NCBI GenBank assembly: GCA_021527695.1 | Contig: JAKFAO010000014.1 | Location: 34,950-98,949, forward strand | Length of the DNA stretch: 64,000 bases | Source of the DNA: Naematelia aurantialba | Lineage: Eukaryota; Basidiomycota; Tremellomycetes; Tremellales; Naemateliaceae | Reading direction: 5' to 3' | Shown here: piece by piece, positions 25,528-37,100 of the stretch | Layout: every line of letters begins with the position of its first letter | How positions within the stretch are numbered: the first letter of the stretch is position 1 | The notes under the pieces: generated by a model | The model's input: only the letters and a program-made list of their open reading frames with translations | What the model was told of the DNA's origin: nothing | Databases searched by the model: none | Position numbers and translations under genes: made by a program

Positions 25528-26333
25528 GAAAGAGACCGTTAGGCTACTGGGGCGCAGCATGGTACCTTGGCTCCGGAACGACTAGTTCTTACAGCTTTCT
25601 ATCCCGTTACACATCCGCCTTCTACAAAGCGTCGTGGAAGTTTGAGATGCATTAGTGTCGGAGACAAATTTGTGTCCTTGTCGACACGCTCTACAGTCCG
25701 ACCGCCCTTTGAATGCACCACCGCTGTAGAAAACTGCATTCATAAGCAGGTAGAGACAAAACAGGAACGGGGAGCTCTCGGAGACGCTCCGGGGAGACGA
25801 GCAGGAGGGGATGTGCCGCTAGTTGCCGAAGCTTCCGTGAGCAAAGGAATGGTCAGTGTTGCGTGACATCTGCCTGCCAGTCGGGAGCTGGATCCGACAC
25901 CTCTTTCCTCCATTCGTAGACCGTCCGAAAGCAAGTCCACAATACAAATCGCAAGAGCATTATACAAATCGGATTCTACAAATGCCGGGCTCTCTCAACG
26001 TTCAGGGGTTCGGCCGAATCGACCCGGTGAAACAGAAACCCCTTGAATTCCAGCTTGAGCGGCTCGGATCGTCCGGCGTGCCTCAGAGCGGTGCCTGCTA
26101 CTAGCGTGCGGGGCTCCGAGTGTCGCCTGACCTCCGAGAGGTTTTTTTTTTTTTCCTCCGCCGTTTCTTTGTTATTCCAGACGTGATTTGACATTATTTG
26201 TAGTTTAGAGTATATAGTGTACAGACGACGACTCGACAGCTCTGTTCTCACCTCATCCTGTATATCACGAACTCCTGTCTGTTCATCACGATCTGCCGCC
26301 CGTGGATCCATCACGGCGTGTGGGTGATCATCA
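25528..26333. other. Intergenic region, 0.8 kb
   Basis: No gene recognised. Contains a T-run at about 26142-26154 and TATATAG at 26211-26217, 123 nt before the DUF1275 start. Confidence 0.45.
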
Positions 26334-27269
26334 ATGCCGCAATCGCAGTTGGGCCATCCAGCAGCCGTGTTCGATGACGAGCTGCCGGATGAGGAGCTCA
26401 AGAAAAAGTCTTGGCGGGTGTATCTCGCGCAAGAGATTGATCCCACCTGGACCGACCTGGTGCTCCTGGCAGGATGCTTCACCACTGGATTGTTGGACTC
26501 GGCAGTGTTCAACGTCTGGAGATGCTTCGTGTCCATGCAGACAGGTATGTGGAGGATCTCTACCGAGCCCAAAGGACACTGGCTGACATTGCGTTTCCTT
26601 TCTTCTTTCCTCTTTTCCCATCTTATTAAACGCTCGGTGGTGATCCCTGACCCCGCGACAACAGGCAATTCGGTGTATGTGGGGCTCGGCCTCTCTGCTC
26701 AGCCCGCTGCTGAGCCATACCGATATATGAAGTCCGGCACTTCGATTCTCGCATTCATGGTCGGGTCATACATATTTTCTCGACTCATGCGTTATTTCGA
26801 CCCCCTGCGCCGCTCGACCCTCTTCCTCGCCTCGCTAGTCCAGACCTTGTTTTGTATCGTGTCTGCACTGCTGGTTGTCTTCGCGGCTGTTCCGCCAGAC
26901 GCCGGTGACCGTCTACCCAACGACAGGATCGTGCTTCTGCCTCTCGCGTTGCTATCCTTCCAGGCGGGTGGCCAGTGCGTGTTGTCAAGGGTTCTGGGTT
27001 ATGGCGAGCTACCGACCGTCGTCCTGACGTCTGCGTACTGCGATCTGGCAATGGACGAAAAGGTGTTCCACGGGTTCAAGGGGAACAGCAAGCGCAATCG
27101 CCGGATAGGCAGCGTAGCCATGCTGATTCTCGGAGCTGGGTTGGGCGGGTTCATGACGAAAGAGAGAGGCCTCGGGATCGCGCTATGGACAGTTACGGCG
27201 CTCAAGGCTGCCATAGCCGCCGTGTGGCTCCTCTGGCGTGCCGAAGGAGGCCATCTTAGACTGCAATGA
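26334..27269 (+). CDS. DUF1275 (YoaK-like) multi-pass membrane protein
   Basis: A membrane protein of a family found in bacteria and fungi, without established biochemical role. Two exons, 26334-26544 and 26665-27269, about 271 residues. Features typical of the family: TDLVLLAGCFTTGLLDSAVFNVWRCFVSMQTGNSVYVGLG at the junction, hydrophobic helices around LFLASLVQTLFCIVSALLVVFAA, and GELPTVVLTSAYCDLAMD near the end, followed by two more helices. The intron 26545-26664 is 120 nt and stop-free, so retention would insert 40 residues in the first loop. The start is supported by a TATA box 123 nt upstream. Confidence 0.88.
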   Translation: MPQSQLGHPAAVFDDELPDEELKKKSWRVYLAQEIDPTWTDLVLLAGCFTTGLLDSAVFNVWRCFVSMQTGMWRISTEPKGHWLTLRFLSSFLFSHLIKRSVVIPDPATTGNSVYVGLGLSAQPAAEPYRYMKSGTSILAFMVGSYIFSRLMRYFDPLRRSTLFLASLVQTLFCIVSALLVVFAAVPPDAGDRLPNDRIVLLPLALLSFQAGGQCVLSRVLGYGELPTVVLTSAYCDLAMDEKVFHGFKGNSKRNRRIGSVAMLILGAGLGGFMTKERGLGIALWTVTALKAAIAAVWLLWRAEGGHLRLQ

Positions 27270-27761
27270 GCAGGAATAGACCTCGATAGAGTGTAGACTA
27301 TTCGGCTAATTTATCATACTGTAGCCCCGTAGCAAGTCCAGTGCAACACCTAGTCTCGGTACAGCTGGTGACCTAGTCGCAGTACCGCTGGTCCGGCTAG
27401 ATGGCGCTGCTGCATGTCGAGGTCTGCCTTTGGGGCCCACTGCGTGCCCGTTGTAATGCTTGACACTGCCTATCCAGGCAACCAGGCGAAGTCACACAAC
27501 CACTGGAGCCGGATATCTCCGGCTGATCCTCCGAGCGTTGACGTCTCGTATAGCGCTGCATGTCAAGGCTTGGTGTTGCTTAGACATGAGGCAGATGCCA
27601 GGCAAGCTCGGAAACACAGAGTGGCTGTGTGGCCTACCACAGGCTCGAGGCCAGTCCTTTCTCAGATGTAGAGTTGCCTAAGAGCACGAACAAAAGAGAC
27701 GCGTGTAGTCCAAGAGTGCGAGACAAGCATATATAACACACATTAACACATAACATCACTA
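27270..27761. other. Convergent intergenic region
   Basis: 3' ends of the DUF1275 gene (plus) and sugar transporter 1 (minus). Nothing recognised. Confidence 0.4.
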
Positions 27762-29929
27762 CTACACATGTTCGGTCTGGACACTACTGTTACCCTCTAC
27801 GCTCTTTCTGCCACTGCCATGCTCAATCATGGAAATCTCGTGAATGACCTTGTCGGTGCCGTGCTCGTGTTTCTTGTTGGCGAGCATGGCGGACGAATCG
27901 AACTTTCGGAAGTGGAGCGTCGGCACACGAGCCTCGAACATGTAGTCGAGCTCCTCGAGCGAACGCCCTTTGAGCTCGGGCAGGAAAAAGTAGACAAACA
28001 CGCCCGAGACGACTGAGAATCCCATCCAGAGGAATGCGATTTTGCCGCCGAGGTTGCCGTACTCTGCATTTTGGACTGCGTATCGTCAGCATGTTTCATC
28101 CTAGTATCCTTCAGGAAAGATGCCAGAGTCGAGGTGATGGCACGGGAATCAGAAGATCATGAGAGTCCGCAGGCACTCACTGTATGGAACGATGAAGCCG
28201 ACGGCCAAGCCGACACCAAAGCCGGACCAGCTGGCCAGAGCGAGGGTCTTCTCTCGTAAGGGGTTTGACGAAATCTCAGCTGCCACGGTCCACGGGATTA
28301 TAGACCAGGTGATGGCAAACACGGCCACCCAGAGGAAGAGCGAGACGACGAGGAAATTTGCCATGCCACCGGTGGGGGTCGAGTACCTGGTGGTGATGGC
28401 TCCGATAACTGCCATCCAAACGGCGCACGAGAGCGAACCAGCGAGAAGCACTGTAGCGTGGTCAGCATGAGAGCAGTTCCGGTGAGTACAGGAGGGGCAC
28501 GTACAGACTCGTCGACCGAACTTGTCGGGGAAGTAAAAGGCTCCGAGGGAGCAAAAGAAGAGCACGCAGTAGAGAACCAACACGATGGTGTAGGTGTTAT
28601 CGATACCGAGGTCCTCGAGGGTGATGAGAATATAATTAGAGATGAACGAGACACCCTGGGCCTGCCTATAGTTCTTGGTCAGCGGACGAACATACACAAG
28701 TCGGGAGCGGTCAAGGCAGCTGGAACATGAGAGACAAAACTCACTGAAGACACTGCAGACCAATGGCGACGAGGGTTCGTCGGAGGTTTGCGCCACGGAA
28801 GAGCTCTATGAAGCCGACGCCGTCGTGGAGCTTCCGCATCTCTTCGTAAGCAGAGCGGATCTCCTCGACCTCGACGTAGATTTGCGCATCGTCCTGGTCG
28901 GACTTGTACTTGCGGAGGGAGCGAATCACCGTGACCGCCTCGTCCAGTCGACCCTTGGAGACAAGCCATCGTGGGGACTCGGGGATGAGGGGTAGAGTCA
29001 GGAGAATCGCAGCAGGCAGGATAAATTGTAGGCAGATCGGGAGCAGCCAGTTGATGATCGTCGTCTTGGTCACCACTCCATACACCGTACCAGCGGCCAA
29101 GACGTATCCGATGTTCTGTCACGTATCAGAAAACAGGCCAGATGTCACGTTGTAGCGCCTCGCCCGTGACTTACCTGGATGACGTTGTAATTGGACATGA
29201 GGGTTCCACGCAAGCTAGCTGGGGCACATTCCGAGAGATAGACACCGACGACCGCAGATGCGATACCGACTGAGATGTTGAGTATGATTTTGCCGACGAT
29301 GAGCACCCAGTACTGGCGACCGATGGTCGAGAGGGCCTGGATGAGCGCGCCGATAAGACCGACAATGGCGAGCAGGCCAAACGACTTTTTGCGGCCGTAG
29401 GTCTCGTTGAACCATGGTGCGATCTGTGAACTGTTAGTTCGTGGCCCAAACCTGGGACGTGGTGTAGGGTAAGAAGGAGAGGCAGAGGGACGACAGGCTG
29501 CAGAGGCCTTTGGACACCCACCATACATCCAATCATGATTCCGGCCGTGCCAAGTCCAGTTCCAGCACTCTGCTCGGACGCAGACAACGTGTACGAGGTA
29601 ACGCCTGTCGTGGCATCGACACTGGGGGTGCGGCCATATTGGTCGTTAAAGTACGGCGCACCCTGATCGTTCGTTAGCTGTTACCCAAATGTCGTGGATT
29701 CAGCAAAACTCACGAGGATAAAGCCCCACCATCCGTTGTCGTAACCAAAGGAAAGAGCTCCGAGCGATCCGATAAAAGAGACGAGCGCCAACCGAGGGGT
29801 CTACATATGACGATCAGCCAGGCTGCTCACCCCGGCTAGTCAGTCCCAAGTCCCAAGCCCCCGCCCGCCGAGGGGGGCTTGCAACCAGTACGGAGACTGA
29901 TGACTCACCAAATCATCGTAGATACCCAT
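27762..29929 (-). CDS. MFS sugar transporter (maltose/alpha-glucoside or hexose permease type)
   Basis: A 12-TM sugar porter of the plasma membrane. Family signatures: SLGALSFGYDNGWWG in TM1, ETYGRKKSFGLL, IPESPRWLVSKGR at the end of the first half, QQAQGVSFISNYILITL in TM7, DKFGRR, and PWTVAAEISSNPLREKTLALASW. The C-terminal PELKGRSLEELDYMFEARVP is the usual PETKG-type motif. About seven introns interrupt the gene. Translation begins at ATG 29929 (MGIYDDL, followed by a GTGAGT donor), and the stop is at 27762. TATATAAG-like sequence about 95 nt upstream and several CCCCGC/CCCCGG sites fit a carbon-regulated promoter. Substrate cannot be told from sequence. It lies tail-to-head with a second sugar transporter on the same strand. 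Confidence 0.9.
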
Positions 29930-30002
29930 CGTTGGCTCGCGATCCAATGTCTTGTTTTGTCCAGTGGATAGAGATTATAGTGTACTGTGTGGGGAAGAAC
30001 TT

Positions 30003-30085
30003 GCGCCCCCGCGGGCGCCTCCTTATATGTGTCTGTTGCTATACAATGGGACAAATGGCCCCCGCCCCCGTCCCGGCTCCCCGGA
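30003..30085 (-). promoter_or_regulatory. Sugar transporter promoter: TATA element and GC-rich Mig1/CreA-like sites
   Basis: CCTTATATGT at 30021-30030 reads as a TATA element on the minus strand, about 95 nt from the start. Flanking it are CCCCGC (within 30004-30018, partly palindromic) and further CCCCGC and CCCCGG within 30058-30082. These match the SYGGRG core of Mig1/CreA glucose repressors. Function is inference. Confidence 0.45.
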
Positions 30086-30090
30086 GAATG

Positions 30091-31072
30091 GAGGTATTGA
30101 TCTCCCAGACTGCCCGCATGGAGCTCTCGTCGGCCTCAACAACGTCCCGGTGTGAGCGGCTATACACCCAAGGGTCGCCTGTGCTGACCTTTGCGGTAGA
30201 AGGATGACAGCGAGCAGCAAAGCAGCGCACAAGGAGTAGCGGAAAAACTCTTTCGTAAGGATGCTGGGACTCTGAGACATTTTCTTGAATTCCGGCACGG
30301 TGGGAAGCGATTGACGTAGGCACCGCAGATCACCGATAAACCCGGCGGGTCCCTGCTTGACAGCTCTCTGGAAGACTCCAAAGATGCGCTCTGGCCTGGC
30401 ACCCAGCCCCTGTTGTGGTCACACTAGACTCTCACATGTCTCCCCTCACAAGGGTCAAGGAACTTCCCCCGGAGAGACTCCAATGTCGCGGTCTCGGGGG
30501 CCAACAGGGGGCCAACGGAAAAACTATCGCGGTTTATCCGAAGCTGCGCACGGGTCTTCAACACCCGTTTGCTGCTGCTGCCGGATCCCACGAGGTATCT
30601 AAATACGGCAGAGTACATATGCCGCTCTGTGGCAGTCCACAGCCGGCGGCGAGTATCCACGGTCAAAAGTTCTTGATCGGTCGAATGGTCAGTCAAGGTC
30701 TCTTGCCCGGCGGGAAGGACCATCGGCAGAATGACACGAAACGCCAACCGCCTACAAAATTAGAGCCGGCAGGCGTCCCCGACCGCTGCCGCGGGAGCAT
30801 GTTGGCATTGCCGGAGTTGTAACAGAGTACTGTTTCTAACTTGCCGGATATCACAGCTTCTTGTGCGGCATTTAGGTCCGGAGGTCGCTTTGTCAGTTTC
30901 GTGCTGCCGGCCGAGAAGTCGTCCTAGGTCATGCTTGGTACCACTAGACGTTTTCAAAAGCTTGGTATCACTAGACGTTTCTAAACTACAAACCGCCTGG
31001 TGGCCGACTTCTGATCCATGTATATCGATACAGCAATTTGCTAGGACGAGAATTTACTCCGATCGGCAGTCA
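30091..31072. other. Intergenic region, about 1 kb
   Basis: Upstream of sugar transporter 1 and downstream of sugar transporter 2, both minus strand. Only short frames; a near-duplicate ACTAGACGTTT...AAGCTTGGT pair occurs near 30938-30983. No gene recognised. Confidence 0.45.
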
Positions 31073-33535
31073 TCAATCGCTGGCTGCTAGCAGTCTGAAC
31101 GTGGTCCAGATGGAGACTACGGCCAGAGCAGATGTCGCAGCAAAGAAGAAGAAGACGTTGCCCTCGCCTCGATCGCCATGCTTCAGCGCTTCCTGTAAAG
31201 GGAGGAACGACGCGCCCTGCGTCCTGGTCAGCTGTTTGTTCCCTTCCGGCTCTGTTTTGGCAGTATTCTTGTGACGGCTTCGCAACCTGGAGGGCTAGAA
31301 ATTTGACCCGGACGGCAGAGACAGATGGAGAGGAGGGAAGCAACAGAGACAGAGAAGGAGGGCAAGCAAGAGGCAGAGGAGGGCAGAATACGGAAAGACG
31401 CAAGAGGCACTGACCATGGCAAAGTTGACCAGCCAGTTGATGGATACCGCAATTGCTCCACCTGACGTACGTGCTTTGGGCGGCATCACTTCCGACAAGA
31501 CCACCCAAGCTATCGGCGCCAGGCCAGTACTGAAGGACAAGACAAACGCGACTACACCGACCCCGGACAAGACACCGGCATGCGTGTTGAGCCCTACGGC
31601 GAGGAGAATGGAGGAAATGAACGTGCCGGTCGCAGAGGTGATCAGCAGACGGCGAGACCCGAACGACTAAATAACGGCGTTCATCAGTATGGACGCCGAG
31701 TGCAAGGCGTAGAGTGAGAGTTGGAACGGTATAGGCGCCGCCAGAGAAAGTGGAAGGCAGGATTTCGAGATGGTTATGCGTGTGTGAATAAAGGAGGGAG
31801 CTGGTTACTTACGCTAGGGAGGAGACCGGGAACAAAGTTGAAGGGGATGCCAATGCCCATGACACCAAGAGTGACGAGCTTTGAGTTGCCATGGAACACT
31901 GGCGACAGGATGCGGGTGGAAAAATACATGACTTGAAAGTTTTCTCAGTGATCGTAACCGCCATGCAGAGGACAGGCGGCCTACCTGGGGATATCCCGCA
32001 GATCTGCTGAGAGAATTGCGCTGCGACGACCACGTACACTGCCAGATGTCAGCTTCCACCTTCAGAAAGCACATTTGGCCGCGTGAGATGCACTCACAAG
32101 CACGCCTGATTTTAGTTTTGGAGGTAGTCAGGAGCTCTCTGACGCTCATCTCGTCTTTTGTGTCGTCTGATCTCATGAGTGGCACGAACAGACAACATTA
32201 ACAACCGACAACTTTATTGGGGAAAGTCCTAGTGAGAGAGCGAGAATAGGGACATGGTACGTACCCTCTCGAGACACCAATGGGGTTTCTTCATCTACTT
32301 CTGCGTCATCTCCAGACTTTCCCTCTGTCTCCGTAGGCTTAGGCAGCAGTAATCCGCAGACCAGGGCGAGCACCGCGATCCCCAACCCGACAAGCATGAC
32401 GGCTCGCCAAAGCCAGGGTTTTCCAAAGGGGATTGATAGGCTTTGGGCGATGATCATCCCCACCCCAATGGCGATCTGGTGTAGCGTTCCAAATATGGTG
32501 CGGTATTTCTCAGAAGCGATCTCGGCCAGGTACAGCGGCACGGACACCATGATTAGGCCGGATGCAAAGCCGACGAGGATTCTACGCGGGTAAGGCCAGG
32601 GCTACGTGGGTTCCCGGATCTAGGATTCTGCTTGACAGAGAAGAGGGAAAGAGAGCGGAGAAGGGGAGCGCAGAGGTGACAGAAGCGAGACGAGAATAAG
32701 AGATGGGAGATGGGGCAGGAGATGGAGAAGGAGAAGGAGAGTGAGAAGAAGGAGAACGAGAACGAGAACGAGAACGAGAACGAGAACGAGAACGAGAACG
32801 AGAACGAGAACGAGAACGAGCAAGGAAAGGAGAAGAAGAAAGGGAAGGAGGGAGGAAAGGAGGAGAAGAAAGGAAGGAAGAAGCAGGAGACGAGTACCCA
32901 CCGCCCGATGAACATGACCGTCATGACATTCGACGCGCCAACCAGTATCGTTCCCACAATCAACCCGAGCTCCGCGACCCGCATCGTTCCGATCCTTCCA
33001 CAGCGGCGAGTCACCGCATCCGCACTTAGGGAGCCTAGCAGTCCGCCCAAGGTGAAGACGGTGACGACCACGCCGAACTGCGCGTCCTATCGTCGTCAGG
33101 CTGTTCCGAAGTGGAGGTGGTCCTCGTCGCTCGAAGCCAGGACGTTCCTCGACCCAATCATTACTCCAAGCCGGCCAAGGCAGAACTTTTCCTCCAATCC
33201 AGGACGTTTCCCAATCCAGGACGTTCCTCCAAGCCAGGACGTTCCTCCAAGCCAGGACGTTTCCCAATCCAGGACGTTCCTCCAAGCCAGGACGTTCCCC
33301 AAGCCAGGACGTTCCTCCAAGCCAGGACGTTCCCCAAGCCAGCGTTCGTCCAAGCACACCTCGACGCAAGACGGCGACTCACCGTGAGGTCCACACACGA
33401 CCCAAGACCGTACTTGCGCTTGTACTCTGTCGATCCGCACAACACTGCATCTTGGACGCCATTGAGCGCCGAGATGTGGAACCCATATAGCAGCGAATGC
33501 GAGATCGTCCAGACGGCCGCTAGGACGGCCCACAT
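31073..33535 (-). CDS. MFS glucose-transporter-like protein (VPS73/YBR241C-like)
   Basis: A sugar-porter family member resembling the GLUT-like yeast proteins Vps73/Ybr241c, which localise to vacuole or endosome. Motifs: HSLLYGFHISALNGVQD in TM1, FTLGGLLGSLSADAVTRRCGRIG, GRILVGFASGLIMVSVPLYLAEI, QFSQQICGI in TM7, and APIAWVVLSEVMPPKARTSG. The last exon ends FRLLAASD at 31073. Splicing at ATG|GTCAGT (INWLVNFAM) to GCAG|GGC (GASFLPLQEA) keeps the frame. Several introns are large and repeat-filled: about 300 nt near 33082-33387 with a minisatellite, and about 300 nt near 32580-32900 with a hexanucleotide repeat. ATG 33535 is the first start; a short upstream exon cannot be excluded. Confidence 0.85.
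32752..32820 (-). repeat. (GAGAAC)n hexanucleotide repeat in an intron of the GLUT-like gene
   Basis: About 11 perfect GAGAAC units on the plus strand, equal to GTTCTC on the sense (minus) strand. It is flanked by further purine/pyrimidine-asymmetric sequence and sits in the intron between GRILVGF-coding exons. Confidence 0.95.
33141..33345 (-). repeat. 17-18 bp minisatellite in an intron of the GLUT-like gene
   Basis: About nine copies of CCAAGCCAGGACGTTCCT or the variant CCAATCCAGGACGTTTC. It lies within the predicted intron whose donor follows the CVDLT codons, and produces spurious repetitive open frames on both strands. Confidence 0.9.
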
Positions 33536-34151
33536 GCTCACGGGACCGAGGGACAGCGATATTTAGTAAATTAGGAGAGCAGCTACGTGCAGCGGGGCAT
33601 TGGCTACAAGCGAAAGAGGGGGGAAGAAGCACAACGCGCAACAGTAGGCGAGCGCAATAGATGTAATGCCCCCACGAGCGACAGTGGTCTTTCGTCATCC
33701 ACGTCGGCTTTGACCGGTCCCGGTCCGCAGCTGTCAACGGTTGGTTACGTACCGTCAATGCGCCGCCTATGCCCCGCCCGGCTCGGATGTGCAGATGCAT
33801 ACGGGGATTGACACTGCTCGCACACATGGAGGGGACGGAGACTGCTCGCACAAGAGGCCATAGGCGGGCGGCACGCACAAGACGTCAAACCTGCACTCAT
33901 CCGCTGTAACGGCACAAGTAGACCAATGCACGGACAAACAATTTGGGCAGGCAAGAGGGCAAATGCTGATGCAACCACGTCGGATCCACATTTACAAGGC
34001 AGTCTCTACACTACTCTAATAGTATATTACTACGAAGCACCCACTCCATACGAAGTAGTCACTTCCTACGATGCAGTCTTTGATCGCTTGCTTCGGAGTT
34101 TCCTATCACCCGTCAGCGACGAAACCAAGCCCACCCTTCGTCTACGACGAC
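33536..34151. other. Intergenic region, 0.6 kb
   Basis: Promoter of the GLUT-like gene and 3' region of the PDR transporter. Contains an ACTCTAATAGTATATTACTA stretch near 34013-34032. No gene recognised. Confidence 0.4.
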
Positions 34152-37100
34152 TCACAGCAGCAAGAACACAAACGCATACGACGTGATCACGTAAAGCCTG
34201 CATTGCACATATCAGCGGACGGACAGTCGTCGCCTCGGCCAAGGCATCACTCACAGTGTAAGGCAGATATCGCGCCACCCGTCGACCTTGTGGCCTAGGT
34301 TCAGGCTAGCGAGATACTGATTTCCCTGGGTATAGACGCAGTATTCGCACCCGCTCGTAGCATCGGGATTGTTAAGGTACCCCGTAGACTCTTCGAGAAA
34401 CGCCGACATGTACTGCCCACAGGTCTGGTCGGCGGGAGGGTCGAAAATGCCGAACTCTTCCTGTTTGCATTGGACTTTGACGTCCCAGAGAATCCGCGAC
34501 ACCAGCCCGCCGATCAGGTAGTTGAATGGGTTCAAGTAATACAACCAATATCCTACGGCACTCAGCACTCGCCGCGTTCAATCCGCGTGACTGAATGGAC
34601 TCACGCCAGAACGCGGTGATCGACGGGTAGGGCACGAGGACGCCACAGAAGGTAACCAGAACTATCAATGTCAGACTTTTTCACGCCACTGCGTTGCCCA
34701 CTTACCTCCAATGAGCAGCGGATTAACCAATGCTGCGAACACCGCATTCGGGGCATATGCAGCTACGAATTGGCCTGCCGCGAGATTAACCCAGACTCCT
34801 TCCCTGCAATTTCTGTTCGGGCAAATGTCGGCTGCATTCCGTACTCACCAATTCCAGTGTAGAGAAACTCGTAAAAAGTCATCTGGAGGTACACGGGCCC
34901 AGCGATTCCAGGGGCGAAGCTGAATCCCACAACGGGGTACCACGGTGCAAAGTACAGCAAAGCGCAAACGAGAAGGTACGGCACTTCTGCGACGATTTCA
35001 CCGAAACAGAAAGCCCACCAGCTGTACAACTTTGCCTTCTTCTCCCGCGCCTCGAACACGTCCCTACGGTATGTTAGCGGTGGTGGTGCTTTTGGTGACA
35101 AGGACATTTACCGGTTGGCGATGAACTTGGGCTGGGTTTGGGCAATGACACCGGCTAACAAGTCGTCAGCAGAGAAAGATACATGGTCTTGGCCAAAAGA
35201 AGGGCTCACGAGCAACAAAGATGAATTGGAAGATTGTAAAGATGCGGTTCTGAAGGTCTGCGTAGCTATGGTCTATTCAGCAGAATCCTTGATCGGCTCC
35301 AGGGAACTCACGCGTTGCCGATCATCCAGAAACTGGTGATATTAGCTCACTACTACGCTGCCCCTTCGCCACACTCACCTGAAACCGTTGAACAGGGCAG
35401 AACCAATATGTAACAAGACCTGTCATTGTCAGTTTTTCGTCTTCTTTACCACGAAATCGCCACATGAAAGCTCAGATTACGCTCTCAACTACAGGGAAGA
35501 ATGGGGCGGAGGAAAGAAGAGGACGGCGGAAGAGGGAAAAGCGCACCTTGTTCATGACATACTCGGTATCTCGCCAGAGCTGAATCGACGCCCGCTTCGT
35601 GACAAGTTTCAGCTGAGTGACCGTCGTGGACGCATATTCATATTGGTCATCCTCGTTCTCGGCCGCCGGACGATGACCAGCACTCTTGAGCTCCTCGAGT
35701 TCCTGGTAGCGGGCTTTACATTCCTCCGAGTCGCGCCATATTTGTGCCCAGTCTCGCCCCTTGGAGAGGTCGCCTGAGACAATGTCGATCATCCGTTCTG
35801 CTGGGTTGACGTCCTTGGGTATATCGACGCCATGCTTGGAGAAGTAGTCTTGGAGGTCGTCGACGGCACCGACTGCGCACGTTAGTGCGACGACTGGTGC
35901 GCCGGCTGGGGCCAACGGTGCCGATGGGACGACATGTGGAGCAGGATAGGACGGCGATAAGTGGAGCAGGAGAAGGCGACGACAGGTGATGCAGGATATG
36001 GCGTAAAAAAGTCAGAAGGGTCGGGAGAGTCGCGGGGAGAGGAGGGTGCAGGGAGAAAGGGAGAAATCATAGGGAACAACGCACAGTACACAGTCTTACC
36101 GCCTTGCTTGAGAAGCAAGAGCTGGTCGAAGCGGGCGAAAAGAGACGCAGACGGCTGGTGAATCGTACAAAGAACAGCCTGACCGGCTGCCGCTAGTTTG
36201 CGCAAGAATGTGACGATGAGGTACGAGCTTTGGCCATCGAGACCCGACGTCGGCTCGTCGAGGAACAGCAGCGTCCTGTGGCGTCAACAGTCAACCCCTC
36301 CCCGGATTCAGCGGGCCATGTGGTCTCATGATCACGGAAATTGTCACTCACGGTTTGGAGACAAGCTCGACACCGATGGTCAAGCGTTTGCGCTGCTCTA
36401 CGCCAAGTCCGGCACCAGGTGTACCGATCATGGCATCTTCAATGTCGTGCAGCTCGAGAAGATCGACAATGACGTCCACATATGCTATCTTCTCCTGCCG
36501 GCGTGTCAGCACTGTGCCGTAAATCTGAAAGCATTGAGCCGCTAGTCGGCGGCTAGGATGGCAGGAAGGGCTGCCAAAGGCAAGTGATATCACTGAACAG
36601 AGATAGCCACGTTGGGGGGGGGGGGGGGGGAGCGGGGAGGGTGGCAGTAAGGAGAGTCGTACTGACATTGTCGGGGATGGATCGCGGCTGCCTGAGCAGC
36701 GCTGAAAACTCTAGCGCTTCTCTCACAGTAGCCTGTGGGAGATGCACGTCGACCTGCTCGCAGTACCCCGTGGTACGCTGGAAGGACACTGGCAACGCCT
36801 TGCCATTCATCAACACCTCTCCGGCGATCACGCCGTCCGTCTTCCGCGCCGCCAAGACATCCATGAGGGTCGTCTTGCCTGCGCCTGAAGAGCCCATGAG
36901 GGCTGTTAACGTGCCAGCCTTGCAGTATCCAAAGATATTGTCGAGCAGTTTGAGCTGTTTCCCATCCGCGTGAACTGTGTAATCCAGATTCTTCCACGTG
37001 AACACGCTGAGGCGTCAGCTAAATCCTCTCTCGAACAACAATGCTCTGCCCAAACTGGGAAAGGCAGGACGTTGAATGCTGGAACGCTGAACGTACGTAT

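Noticed and set aside
30938..30983. Near-duplicate ACTAGACGTTT segments as possible mobile-element repeats
   Set aside because: Too short and no target-site duplication, terminal repeats or transposase nearby.
32620..33878. Large repetitive minus-strand frames over the GLUT-like introns
   Set aside because: Produced by the minisatellite and GTTCTC repeat; splice sites and transporter motifs show these are introns.
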